From: Streptomyces sp. Ru72
GTDB lineage: Bacteria; Actinomycetota; Actinomycetes; Streptomycetales; Streptomycetaceae
Direction: 5' to 3'
DNA: 49,490 bases
NCBI RefSeq assembly: GCF_002920635.1
Contig: NZ_PQSR01000058.1
Span: 1 to 49,490 of the forward strand
Part shown: piece by piece, positions 8,805 to 17,082 of the stretch
Numbering within the stretch: position 1 is the first letter of the stretch
How the letters are laid out: each line of letters begins with the position of its first letter
Position numbers and translations under genes: made by a program
Notes under the pieces: generated by a model
The model's input: the letters and a program-made list of their open reading frames with translations, nothing else
The model's database searches: none
Told to the model about the DNA's origin: nothing

Positions 8805-8941
8805 GATCCCTCACCTTCACGAGGGATGTCTCTGTGCGCATGTTCGAGCATGACGCGATCGTTCCGTGTCTCGTCTGCGTCAGATTTAAACAGCTTTCGA
8901 AATGCGCCCCCTTTGCGCTCCTACGCCCGGGCTAGCGTCCC

Positions 8942-9721
8942 GTGGCCATGGGACACCTGGACCACGCCACATTCGGCTGGCTGACCCCCGTGCTGTCGTA
9001 CGTGATGGCGTGCATAGGCGCCGCCCTCGGGTTGCGCTGCACGGTCCGTGCGCTCGGCGCCACCGGCAGGTCGCGTCGCAACTGGCTCGTCACCGCGGCC
9101 TCGGCGATCGGCACCGGCATCTGGACCATGCACTTCGTGGCCATGCTCGGTTTCGGCGTCACCGGGACCGAGATCCGCTACGACGTGCCCCTGACCATCC
9201 TCAGCCTGCTCGTCGCCATGATCGTCGTGGGCGTCGGCGTGTTCGCCGTCGGCTACGGCGGTGGCCGCCCGCGGGCGCTCTTCCTCGGCGGGCTGACCAC
9301 CGGTCTCGGCGTCGCGAGCATGCACTACCTCGGTATGGCGGCGCTGCGGCTGCACGGGGCGGCGCGCTACGACCCGGTGCTCGTCGCCCTCTCCGTGCTG
9401 ATCGCCGTGGTCGCGGCGACGGCGGCCCTGTGGGCGGGCCTCAACATCAAGTCGCCCGTCGCGGTCACCGTCGCCTCCCTCGTCATGGGCGCTGCGGTCA
9501 GCAGCATGCACTACACCGGGATGTTCGCCGTGAGTGTCGATGTGATCCCGTCCGGCGAGGTCCTGCCCGGGGCCACGGCGATGCAGTTCATCTTCCCCCT
9601 CGCCGTCGGCCTCGGGTCCTACCTCTTCCTGACCTCGGCGTTCGTCGCACTGTCGCCGACCGCCGGGGAGCGCGAGGCCTCCGAGTCGGCCCAGCGGCCG
9701 CTCGAGAGCGCCGCCCGCTGA
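8942..9721 (+). CDS. MHYT-domain integral membrane sensor protein
   Basis: The 259-residue protein has about seven membrane segments and the repeated MHYT motif at residues 63 (MHFVAM), 127 (MHYLGM) and 189 (MHYTGM). In this family the Met/His residues near the outer membrane face are proposed to bind copper and sense O2, CO or NO. There is no output domain, so it must signal through a partner. No ribosome site is visible; TAGCGT at 8933-8938 could be a -10 box for leaderless transcription, with the start at GTG 8942 or ATG 8948. It lies 18 bp before the conservon kinase on the same strand, which suggests one operon. Confidence 0.9.
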   Translation: MAMGHLDHATFGWLTPVLSYVMACIGAALGLRCTVRALGATGRSRRNWLVTAASAIGTGIWTMHFVAMLGFGVTGTEIRYDVPLTILSLLVAMIVVGVGVFAVGYGGGRPRALFLGGLTTGLGVASMHYLGMAALRLHGAARYDPVLVALSVLIAVVAATAALWAGLNIKSPVAVTVASLVMGAAVSSMHYTGMFAVSVDVIPSGEVLPGATAMQFIFPLAVGLGSYLFLTSAFVALSPTAGEREASESAQRPLESAAR

Positions 9722-9739
9722 CCAAGGGCCACGGACCAC

Positions 9740-12298
9740 ATGCCGCGACACACTCCGAGTGAGAAGACCATGCGAACACCCCGTAGGACACCCACGGCCG
9801 GCGCCGAGCCGCCGCCCCGGCCACCGGCGCGCGGCCGCCGTGCACACGCCGGTCCGCCGGCCGACGAGCGTGCCGGGACCGACGAGGCGGGCGGCACGGA
9901 ATCGTCCGGCACCGCCGTGCGGACGGGACGGTGGCGCATACGGCCGCGCACCGTCCGGGCGAAGATCGTCTGCCTGCTCATGGTGCCCGTGATCTCCCTG
10001 ATCGCCCTGTGGGCATACGCCACCGTCAGCACCGCCCAGGACGTCGCCCGGCTGCGCCAGCTGCAACGAGTGGACTCCACCGTGCGCGTGCCGGTCGCCG
10101 ACGCCGTGGCCGCGCTCCAGGACGAGCGCGTCGCCGCCGTGCGCTATGCCACTGATCCCGCCGCCCAGCAGCAGAGCGATCTGCAAGCTCTCGCGGGACG
10201 CACCGACCGGGCCGTGGCCGCACTGAGGCTCGGCGGCCACCACACCGTCGCCGACGGCACCGACCTGCCCTCCGGCGTCTCGGGCCGTCTCCAATCCTTC
10301 GTGGCCGGGGCCGAACACCTGCGGCCCCTCCGCAGCGACATCCTCGCCCGTCGGGTCGGCTGGAAGGCGGCGTACGAGCAGTACACGAGGACCATCGCCA
10401 CCGCCTTCCAGGTGGGGGGTGCGCTCACCGGAGTGCAGGACGCCGACCTGGGCTCCGACGCGCGCGTGCTGCTCGAGTTCTCCCGCGCGGGCGAGTCGCT
10501 CGCACAGGAGGACGCCGTTCTCGCCGGCGCCCGCCTGGCGCGGAGCCTCGACGGCGACAGGCTGAGGCTGTTCACCGGCGCTGTCGACACGCGCCGCACC
10601 CTGACCGCGTCCGCCGTCGCCGACCTGCGCGGCGCCGAGCGCACTTCCTGGAACCGGCTGGCGAGTAGCAGCGCGTACGCAGGCGTCGGTGCCATGGAGG
10701 ACAAGGTACTGGCCAGACGGTCCGGCGCCTCGGCCGTCGCGGCCGCCCCCGAAGCCGCCTGGAACCCGGCACACGCGCGCGTGCAGGACGGCATGCGGAT
10801 CATCGAAGCGGAGGCGGGCCGGAGCGTCGCACGCCAGGCCGACCCGTTCACCCGCGGCGTGCTCACACCCGCCGGCGCAGCCGTCCTGCTCGGTCTCGTC
10901 GCCGTCGCCGCGTCGCTCGTCATCTCCGTACGCATCGGACGAGGACTCGTCGTCGAACTGGTGAGCCTGCGCAACAGCGCCCTGGAGATCGCACGCCACA
11001 AACTCCCTCAGGCCATGCGCAAGCTGCGCGCAGGGGAGGAGATCGACGTCGAAGCCGAGGCGCCCGGCGGCCCACCCGCCGAGGACGAGACCGGGCAGGT
11101 CGCCGAGGCCCTGGCCATCGTGCACCGCGCCGCCCTGCGTGCCGCCGTCGAACGCGCGGAACTCGCCAGCGGAATCTCCGGGGTGTTCGTCAACCTCGCA
11201 CGGCGCAGCCAGGTCCTGGTGCACCGCCAGCTCAACCTGCTCGACAGCATGGAACGCCGCTCCGAGGACCCTGGCGAACTGAGCGACCTCTTCCGGCTCG
11301 ACCACCTGACCACGCGGATGCGCCGCCACGCCGAGAGCCTCATCATCCTCTCCGGCGCCGCACCCGGCCGGGCCTGGCGCATGCCCGTCTCGCTGACCAA
11401 CGTGGTACGGGCCGCGGTCTCCGAGATCGAGGACTACGCGCGCGTGGAGGTGCGGCAACTCCCCGAGGCCTTCGTGATCGGCACTGCGGTCGCCGACCTC
11501 ACGCACCTCCTCGCCGAACTCATCGAGAACGCCGCACAGTTCTCGCCACCCCACACGCGCGTGCGCGTCAACGGAGAGCCCGTCGGCAACGGCTACGCCG
11601 TCGAGATCGAGGACCGGGGACTCGGCATGGGCAAGGAGACTCTCACCGAGGCCAACCGGCGCATCGAGCAGTCCGAGGCGCTCGACCTGTTCGACAGCGA
11701 CCGGCTCGGCCTCTTCGTGGTCAGCAGGCTCGCCTCCCGGCATGCCGTCAAGGTGCACCTGCGCACCTCGCCCTACGGCGGCACCACCGCGGTCGTCCTC
11801 CTGCCGACCGCCCTGCTGCACAACGGCGCAGCGCAACCCCCTCCCCGTACGGCGGACGCCGAGCGGGACGAGGACCGCGAGTACGCGCGCGTGGCCGCGG
11901 TCCCGCCGCCGAGGGAGCAGGTGGCGCAGGCCGCGGACCGGCCCGCCCTGGCACGTTCCGCCCGGGTCGGAGCGGAACGCTCCGCCGACCTGCCGCCCGA
12001 GAGCCATCCCCCAGGAGTCGCTCCCCTGAGGCTGCACCGCCCCGCGGACGACCCCGAGGCCTCCGACGACCTCCCGCGACGGGTACGGCAGGCGAGCCTC
12101 GCCCCCCAGCTGCGCGACCGAGGCCCGGAGCAAGGCGCGACAAGCGCTCCCGGCTCCCGGCACGACGACGAGCGCACCCCCGAACTGGTACGGGACCGCA
12201 TGGCGGCCTACCGAGACGGCTGGGCACGCGGCGGTGGCCGCGCACCCGGACAGGCGGCTCGACCCACAGGTGACAGCAGCGAAGGAGACACCGCATGA
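9740..12298 (+). CDS. Conservon sensor kinase with nitrate/nitrite-sensing (NIT) type extracellular domain (CvnA)
   Basis: The 852-residue protein has a disordered N-terminal tail (1-65), membrane segments at about 76-98 and 375-398, and an extracellular four-helix NIT-like sensor between them containing VPVADAVAALQDERVAAVRYATD. A cytoplasmic helical linker follows (RLDHLTTRMRRHAESLIILSG), then a HATPase domain with N box HLLAELIENAAQFSPP (about 588) and G1 box DRGLGMG (about 624). The tail (700-852) is Pro/Arg-rich and disordered. Conservon kinases work with a roadblock protein, DUF742 protein and GTPase as a GPCR-like membrane complex. Its stop overlaps the next start (ATGA). ATG 9770 is an alternative start. 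Confidence 0.9.
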   Translation: MPRHTPSEKTMRTPRRTPTAGAEPPPRPPARGRRAHAGPPADERAGTDEAGGTESSGTAVRTGRWRIRPRTVRAKIVCLLMVPVISLIALWAYATVSTAQDVARLRQLQRVDSTVRVPVADAVAALQDERVAAVRYATDPAAQQQSDLQALAGRTDRAVAALRLGGHHTVADGTDLPSGVSGRLQSFVAGAEHLRPLRSDILARRVGWKAAYEQYTRTIATAFQVGGALTGVQDADLGSDARVLLEFSRAGESLAQEDAVLAGARLARSLDGDRLRLFTGAVDTRRTLTASAVADLRGAERTSWNRLASSSAYAGVGAMEDKVLARRSGASAVAAAPEAAWNPAHARVQDGMRIIEAEAGRSVARQADPFTRGVLTPAGAAVLLGLVAVAASLVISVRIGRGLVVELVSLRNSALEIARHKLPQAMRKLRAGEEIDVEAEAPGGPPAEDETGQVAEALAIVHRAALRAAVERAELASGISGVFVNLARRSQVLVHRQLNLLDSMERRSEDPGELSDLFRLDHLTTRMRRHAESLIILSGAAPGRAWRMPVSLTNVVRAAVSEIEDYARVEVRQLPEAFVIGTAVADLTHLLAELIENAAQFSPPHTRVRVNGEPVGNGYAVEIEDRGLGMGKETLTEANRRIEQSEALDLFDSDRLGLFVVSRLASRHAVKVHLRTSPYGGTTAVVLLPTALLHNGAAQPPPRTADAERDEDREYARVAAVPPPREQVAQAADRPALARSARVGAERSADLPPESHPPGVAPLRLHRPADDPEASDDLPRRVRQASLAPQLRDRGPEQGATSAPGSRHDDERTPELVRDRMAAYRDGWARGGGRAPGQAARPTGDSSEGDTA

Positions 12299-12732
12299 TC
12301 CAGGACCCGAGCATGAGGGCCGCCCAGCGGTCGGGTGAACTCGACTGGCTGCTGGACGACCTGGTGGTACGCGTGAACGAAGTCCGGCACGCCGTGGTGC
12401 TGTCGAACGACGGCCTGGCGGTCGGCGCCTCCACCGGCCTCAGCCGGGAGGACGCGGAGCACCTGGCGGCCGTCGCCTCCGGCTTCCACAGCCTCGCCAA
12501 GGGCGCGGGCCGCCACTTCGGTGCGGGCGGCGTACGGCAGACCATGGTGGAGATGGACGACGGCTTCCTCTTCGTGGCGGCCGCGGGCGACGGCTCCTGC
12601 CTCGCCGTCCTCACCGCCGTCACCGCCGACATCGGCCTGGTTGCGTACGAGATGGCACGACTGGTCAAGCGCGTCGGCGAGCACCTCCACACCGCGCCCA
12701 GGGTGGGCGCGCGACCACCCGCCGCCGGATGA
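12295..12732 (+). CDS. Roadblock/LC7 domain protein (CvnB)
   Basis: The 145-residue protein carries one roadblock/LC7 domain spanning LDWLLDDLVVRVNEVRHAVVLSNDGLAVGAS to MARLVKRVGEHL. Roadblock proteins dimerise and regulate small GTPases (MglB type). The start overlaps the kinase stop by 4 bp and has GAAGGAG 6-7 nt upstream, so translation is coupled. It is the second member of the conservon and should bridge kinase and GTPase. Confidence 0.93.
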   Translation: MIQDPSMRAAQRSGELDWLLDDLVVRVNEVRHAVVLSNDGLAVGASTGLSREDAEHLAAVASGFHSLAKGAGRHFGAGGVRQTMVEMDDGFLFVAAAGDGSCLAVLTAVTADIGLVAYEMARLVKRVGEHLHTAPRVGARPPAAG

Positions 12733-12751
12733 GGACCAAGGGCGGTCGCAG

Positions 12752-13165
12752 ATGACCGAGGACAGGACAGGCGTCCCGTACCAGCCGGGCAGCCAGTGGT
12801 ACGACCACGAGGCGGGCCCCCTCGTGCGGCCCTACGCGATGACGGGCGGCCGCACCAAACCAGGACCCACCGGGGTGCGCTTCGACCTCATCGCACTCGT
12901 CTCGCTCGATCCCGGGGCACCGAAACTCGACGACGACGCCGCGCTGGGCCCGGAACACCGGGCCCTCATCGACCTCTGCCGGATCGAGATCCAGTCGGTC
13001 GCCGAACTCGCCGCCGGGGCCGACCTGCCCGTGGGTGTCGTCCGAGTGCTCCTCGGGGACCTCCTGGAGTTGGGGTGCGTGACGGTCAGCCGTCCCGTAC
13101 CGCCGGCCCAACTTCCCGACGAACGGATTCTGCGCGAGGTCATCGAGGGACTGAGGGCGCTGTAG
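12752..13165 (+). CDS. DUF742 protein (CvnC)
   Basis: The 137-residue protein starts with the DUF742 hallmark LVRPYAMTGGRTKP and ends with a winged-helix-like segment (RIEIQSVAELAAGADLPVGVVRVLLGDLLELGCVTV; PDERILREVIEGLRAL). It is the third conservon component, 19 bp after the roadblock gene; its role is thought to be partnership with the GTPase. Unusually it does not overlap the GTPase gene: 195 bp containing a perfect hairpin separate them. Confidence 0.92.
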   Translation: MTEDRTGVPYQPGSQWYDHEAGPLVRPYAMTGGRTKPGPTGVRFDLIALVSLDPGAPKLDDDAALGPEHRALIDLCRIEIQSVAELAAGADLPVGVVRVLLGDLLELGCVTVSRPVPPAQLPDERILREVIEGLRAL

Positions 13166-13210
13166 GCGATGGGCCGCAACCACAGCGGACCGGACCCGTA
13201 CCGAGTTGTA

Positions 13211-13235
13211 CGTCCATTCGGGCGCCGAATGGACG
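13211..13235. repeat. Perfect 11-bp inverted repeat inside the conservon
   Basis: CGTCCATTCGG (13211-13221), spacer GCG, CCGAATGGACG (13225-13235). It lies between cvnC and the GTPase gene. As RNA it is an 11-bp hairpin with a three-base loop and no U tract; as DNA it could be an operator. A weak TTGCCA/GGATGT pair with 17-bp spacing follows at 13290-13318, which could drive the GTPase gene separately. Confidence 0.6.
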
Positions 13236-13360
13236 CCAGGTGGTCGCATCGGTCAAAAAGCGGGCGAACTCCCCAGGGAGGCACCGCCGTTGCCATGATG
13301 CTGACTCCGCACGGATGTACTGACGTCGACCGTGGTCGGCACTCCCGAGAGAAGTGATCG

Positions 13361-13966
13361 ATGGTCTCCGAGCACTCCGACGCCGCCGAGGACGAGATGG
13401 CCGCCCTGGCGTTGAAGATACTGGTCGCCGGCGGATTCGGCGTGGGCAAGACCACCCTGGTGGGAGCGGTCAGCGAGATCAGGCCGCTGCGCACCGAGGA
13501 ACTGCTGAGCGAGGCGGGCCAGTCCGTGGACGACACCGACGGTGTGGACCAGAAGGTCACGACGACCGTCGCCATGGACTTCGGGCGCATCACCATCCGG
13601 TCCGGACTCTCGCTCTACCTCTTCGGTACACCGGGTCAGGACCGGTTCTGGTTCCTGTGGGACGAGCTCTCCCAGGGCGCCCTGGGTGCCGTGGTGCTCG
13701 CGGACACCCGACGGCTCGAGGACTGCTTTCCGGCGGTGGACTACTTCGAGCACCGGCGCATCCCGTTCGTGGTCGCCGTCAACTGCTTCGCCGGAGCCCG
13801 CGCCCACGCGGCCCAGGACGTGTCGCGCGCCCTCGACCTCGACCAGGGCACGCCGGTGGTGCTGTGCGACGCGCGGGACCGCGACTCGGGGAAGGAGGTG
13901 CTGATCCGCCTCGTCGAGTACGCCGGGCGGATGCACACCGCCCGGTTGCTCGACTCCGTGGGATGA
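13361..13966 (+). CDS. Conservon small GTPase (CvnD)
   Basis: The 201-residue ATP/GTP-binding protein has P loop GGFGVGKTT (about 25-33), a threonine-rich switch I (VDQKVTTTVAMDFGRI) and switch II FGTPGQDRFWFLWDEL. The base-specificity motif NKxD is replaced by AVNCFAGA, as is normal in conservon and MglA-like GTPases of actinomycetes. It should act as the switch read out by the roadblock/DUF742 pair. The gene is detached from cvnC by 195 bp, which contains an inverted repeat and perhaps its own promoter. The ATG is preceded by GAGAAGTGATCG. Confidence 0.93.
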   Translation: MVSEHSDAAEDEMAALALKILVAGGFGVGKTTLVGAVSEIRPLRTEELLSEAGQSVDDTDGVDQKVTTTVAMDFGRITIRSGLSLYLFGTPGQDRFWFLWDELSQGALGAVVLADTRRLEDCFPAVDYFEHRRIPFVVAVNCFAGARAHAAQDVSRALDLDQGTPVVLCDARDRDSGKEVLIRLVEYAGRMHTARLLDSVG

Positions 13967-13994
13967 CGCCTCAGCCGGCCAGGGCAGGCCGGGT

Positions 13995-14423
13995 CTATTC
14001 GGCAACGGACGAATAGGCCAGGACCTTCTCGACCCTTACCCGGACGAGGAGTTCTCCCGGAACGCCGTTGCGGGCTCCGAACTCCTCGGCCCGGCCCTCA
14101 CCCATGTACCGGGCTCCGAGCCGCGTCGCCCAGTGCCGCACCTCCTCCAGGTCCTCCGACAACTCCGCGCGTCCGTGCAGCACGACGTAGCCGTACGGAG
14201 GGCGGTCGTCGTCCACGCACAGGGCGACCCGGCCGTCCCTGGCCAGATTCCGTCCCTTCACGGTCTCCTTGCCCGTGTTGAAGACCACGTCGTCGCCGTC
14301 CAGCAGGAACCAGATCGGCGCCACATGCGGGCTGCCGTCGGCGCGGACCGTGGAGAGCTTCCCGGTGCGGGTCCCGTGCGAGACGAAGGCCCGCCATTCC
14401 TCGTCGGTCATCTTCTGTGCCAT
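13995..14423 (-). CDS. PPOX-class FMN/F420-dependent oxidoreductase-like protein
   Basis: The 142-residue split-barrel protein matches the pyridoxamine 5'-phosphate oxidase-like family (GKLSTVRADGSPHVAPIWFLLDGDDVVFNTGKETVKGRNLARDGRVALCVDD). In actinomycetes these bind FMN or F420 and reduce small molecules; the substrate is unknown. The start is ambiguous: the ATG at 14423 has GGAGG only 1 nt upstream, while the in-frame ATG at 14411 (MTDEEW) is 13 nt from it. It converges on the conservon GTPase with 28 bp between stops and is divergent from the second roadblock gene. Confidence 0.85.
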   Translation of the reverse strand: MAQKMTDEEWRAFVSHGTRTGKLSTVRADGSPHVAPIWFLLDGDDVVFNTGKETVKGRNLARDGRVALCVDDDRPPYGYVVLHGRAELSEDLEEVRHWATRLGARYMGEGRAEEFGARNGVPGELLVRVRVEKVLAYSSVAE

Positions 14424-14517
14424 ACCTCCATCCTGCTTGCCGGGACGGCGGCTGTGGTGAAGGCTGGCTGACCGGATCCTCCGGCCAGGGAGAGCTACAA
14501 CACGGGGAGAGCGGACC

Positions 14518-14928
14518 ATGGCGCAGAACACGGAGCTCGGCTGGCTCCTGGACGACCTGACCGAGCGTGTGGAGCCCATACGGCACGCGCTGGTCCTGTC
14601 CAACGACGGACTGGTGACCGGCACCAGCACCGGACTGCGGCGCGAGGACGCCGAGCACCTCGCCGCCGTCTCCTCCGGTCTGCACAGCCTGGCCAAGGGC
14701 TCCGGCCGCCACTTCGGCGCGGGCCAGGTACGGCAGACCATGATCGAATTTGAGGACGCGATCCTGTTCGTTACGGCGGCCGGGCCCGGAAGCTGCCTGT
14801 GCGTGCTCAGCGCCGTCGAGGCCGACGTCGGCCAGATCGCCTACGAGATGACACTGATGGTGAACCGGGTCGGGGAGCACCTCGCCGTGGCCGAGCGAGA
14901 GCGGGACACACCTACTGCGGACCTCTGA
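14518..14928 (+). CDS. Second roadblock/LC7 domain protein, outside a full conservon
   Basis: The 136-residue protein is a close paralogue of the CvnB at 12295: LGWLLDDLTERVEPIRHALVLSNDGLVTGTSTGLRREDAEHLAAV aligns almost residue for residue. No kinase, DUF742 or GTPase gene follows it. It may compete with or substitute for the conservon roadblock protein, or be the remnant of a duplicated conservon. ATG start, with GGGGAGAG at 14503-14510. Confidence 0.9.
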   Translation: MAQNTELGWLLDDLTERVEPIRHALVLSNDGLVTGTSTGLRREDAEHLAAVSSGLHSLAKGSGRHFGAGQVRQTMIEFEDAILFVTAAGPGSCLCVLSAVEADVGQIAYEMTLMVNRVGEHLAVAERERDTPTADL

Positions 14929-15054
14929 CCTGCCTCGACGGTGGAGTGAGCGGGTTTTCCACAGGTCGGTTCCGGGATCCGGCGATGAGGCTACGGTCTT
15001 TTCCGACGCGGACGCACACGGCGCCCGCAGCGGACTCCACGGGGGAGAACGGCC

Positions 15055-16143
15055 ATGTCCGGACACACGATCACGCCCGCCATCGCGGAAACCACCGGCG
15101 CCGCGGACATCACGCCACGGCTGCCGTCGCTGGCGTTGAGCCGCGCCGCACGTGACCTGGGTCTCAGGCGGGGCGAGCTGGACCTCGCCGTCCAGCTCGG
15201 CTGTGTGCGGACGGTACCCGACGACGGGGGAGGGGGCGGTCGCCGCATCACGCGCGCCGAAATCGACCGGGCCCGATGCGAGGACGGGTTCCCCGAGACG
15301 CTCCGGGAACGGGTCGCGACGGTGGGCACCAGGGACGGCGCGGACCTGATGGACGTGACGCCCGCCCGGTTCACCCGGTTCGCACGCCTGGGTCTGATCG
15401 TGCCGGTGACGTGGTACCTGAACCGGTACCGTGCCGTGGTGTGGCGGTATCTGGCCGAGGAGGTCAAGCAGTTCGCCTCCGGGGAGGCGAACGCGCCGCT
15501 GCTCACCGGCCGGACGCCGGAGGGGCTGCGTGACCAGTTGGACGCGGGGCTGGACCTGCGGCCCCGCAACTGGCGTGGGCGCCACCTCGGATTCCGGCTG
15601 CGGCTGACGGAGGACCCGTGGGCGAAGGCCGCCGTGGTGGCGTCGCTGCTGGATCCGGCGCATGTGGCGGATGTCGTCCCGGACCCGTACGAGCGCGCCG
15701 AGCTGTACCGCCTGCGGCCCGCCCAGTCCGTGCAGTGGCCGCCCGATTCCCCTGCGGCCCGGACCGCCGCGCGGATCATGATCGCGGACGACCCCGACGA
15801 GGTCGACTGGCTCCGGGCCGACCTGGGCCGGACGCTGATCGAGGCCCGGCGACAGCGGCCCGCGGCGTGGCCGTCACCGGAAGTCTCCGGCGACGAATGC
15901 CGGCCCGGGACCGCTCACCACCCTGCGCCAGTCCAAGGGGCCGGGGCCGCGACGGTCTGCGGGAACACGACCGTGCACAGGGCCACGGACGTGGTCCGGA
16001 CCGCAAGCCTCACCACAAAGGCCGTCCCGGGTGTACCGGTGGCCCACACCGGGACGGCGCCCGAACGGCGGGCGACGGCCGGGCGGCCGGAGGAGCCGCC
16101 GTCGCGAGGCGTGCTCGGGTGGCTGCGCCGCAGAAACCCCTGA
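15055..16143 (+). CDS. Conserved Streptomyces hypothetical protein with helix-turn-helix-like N terminus
   Basis: The 362-residue protein begins (about 25-75) with LSRAARDLGLRRGELDLAVQLGCVRTV and RRITRAEIDRARCEDGFPETLRERV, which look like a MerR/excisionase-type HTH. A second similar unit follows (DVTPARFTRFARLGLIVPVTWYLNRYRAVVWRYLAEEV). The middle (170-270) is charged and helical; the last 90 residues are low complexity and end in a basic patch (GVLGWLRRRNP). I recall such proteins as a DUF6397-type family but am not certain. GGGGGAGA precedes the ATG. Confidence 0.7.
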   Translation: MSGHTITPAIAETTGAADITPRLPSLALSRAARDLGLRRGELDLAVQLGCVRTVPDDGGGGGRRITRAEIDRARCEDGFPETLRERVATVGTRDGADLMDVTPARFTRFARLGLIVPVTWYLNRYRAVVWRYLAEEVKQFASGEANAPLLTGRTPEGLRDQLDAGLDLRPRNWRGRHLGFRLRLTEDPWAKAAVVASLLDPAHVADVVPDPYERAELYRLRPAQSVQWPPDSPAARTAARIMIADDPDEVDWLRADLGRTLIEARRQRPAAWPSPEVSGDECRPGTAHHPAPVQGAGAATVCGNTTVHRATDVVRTASLTTKAVPGVPVAHTGTAPERRATAGRPEEPPSRGVLGWLRRRNP

Positions 16144-16190
16144 CCGGCGTCGCGGGGACCGGCCGACGCGGGCGTGAGGCAGGTGTGCCG

Positions 16191-17063
16191 TCACCGCTCG
16201 AGCCGACGGAAGAGTCCCTCCTGGACGACCGAGACGAGCAGGCGACCCTCGACGTCGTAGATGCGGCCCCGAGCAAGACCCCGGCCACCCACCGCGATCG
16301 GGGATTCCTGGTCGTACAGGAACCACTCGTCCGCGCGGAAGGGCCGGTGGAACCACATGGCATGGTCCAGCGACGCCATGTCGAAGCCCCGTGGCCCCCA
16401 GAGCGGTTCGACGGGGATGCGGACGGCGTCCAGGAGCGTCATGTCGCTCGCGTACGTGAGCGCGCAGGTGTGCACGAGCGGATCGTCCCCGAGCGGGCCC
16501 ACGGCACGCATCCACACCGCGCTGCGTGGCTCGGCGTCCTTGATCTCATCGGCGTTCCAGCGCAACCGGTCCACATAACGGATGTCGAACGGCTGACGCC
16601 GGGCCATCCGCTCCAGCGTCTCGGGCAGCGCGCCCAGATGCTCCTTGACCTCCTGCGCCACCGTCGGCAGCGACTCCGGATCCGGTACCTCCCGGGCCGG
16701 CGGCAACTGGTGCTCGAAGCTCCCCTCTTCAGGCTTGTGAAAGGAGGCGGTCAGATTGAAGATCGTGCGGCCCTGCTGCACGGCCGTGACCCGCCGGGTC
16801 GTGAAGGACCTCCCGTCACGGACCCGTTCGACCTGGTACACGATGGGCACGCCCGGTATGCCCGGGCGCAGGAAGTACGCGTGCAGCGAGTGCACCGGCC
16901 GTTCGCCGTCCGTGGTGCGGCCGGCGGCGACCAGCGCCTGGCCGGCCACCTGGCCGCCGAAGACCCGCTGCAAGGACTCCTGGGGGCTGCGGCCGCGGAA
17001 GATGTTGACCTCGATCCGCTCCAGGTCGAGCAGGTCGACGAGCCTTTCGGCTGGGTTCGTCAT
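16191..17063 (-). CDS. tesB: Acyl-CoA thioesterase II (TesB)
   Basis: The 290-residue double-hotdog enzyme hydrolyses acyl-CoAs to free acids and CoA. Family landmarks are FRGRSPQESLQRVFGGQVAGQAL, HSLHAYFLRPGIPGVPIVYQVERVRDGRSFTTRRVTAVQQG and, in the second hotdog, ASLDHAMWFHRPFRADEWFLYDQESPIA with the conserved Asp. The ATG at 17063 has AGGAG 10 nt upstream. The helicase gene ends 20 bp upstream on the same strand, so they may be co-transcribed, though the functions look unrelated. Confidence 0.93.
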   Translation of the reverse strand: MTNPAERLVDLLDLERIEVNIFRGRSPQESLQRVFGGQVAGQALVAAGRTTDGERPVHSLHAYFLRPGIPGVPIVYQVERVRDGRSFTTRRVTAVQQGRTIFNLTASFHKPEEGSFEHQLPPAREVPDPESLPTVAQEVKEHLGALPETLERMARRQPFDIRYVDRLRWNADEIKDAEPRSAVWMRAVGPLGDDPLVHTCALTYASDMTLLDAVRIPVEPLWGPRGFDMASLDHAMWFHRPFRADEWFLYDQESPIAVGGRGLARGRIYDVEGRLLVSVVQEGLFRRLER

Positions 17064-17082
17064 GGGTGGTGTGCTCCTGTGC

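Noticed and set aside
8921..12163. A 1080-codon open frame on the minus strand opposite the MHYT and kinase genes
   Set aside because: Pure mirror of the coding bias of the sense genes; no recognisable domain.
13298..13357. A 19-codon ORF (MMLTPHGCTDVDRG...) before the conservon GTPase
   Set aside because: It contains one Cys but lacks the H-x-D-L-x-R...C-R leader-peptide pattern, and its ribosome-site spacing is poor. No reason to call it a gene.
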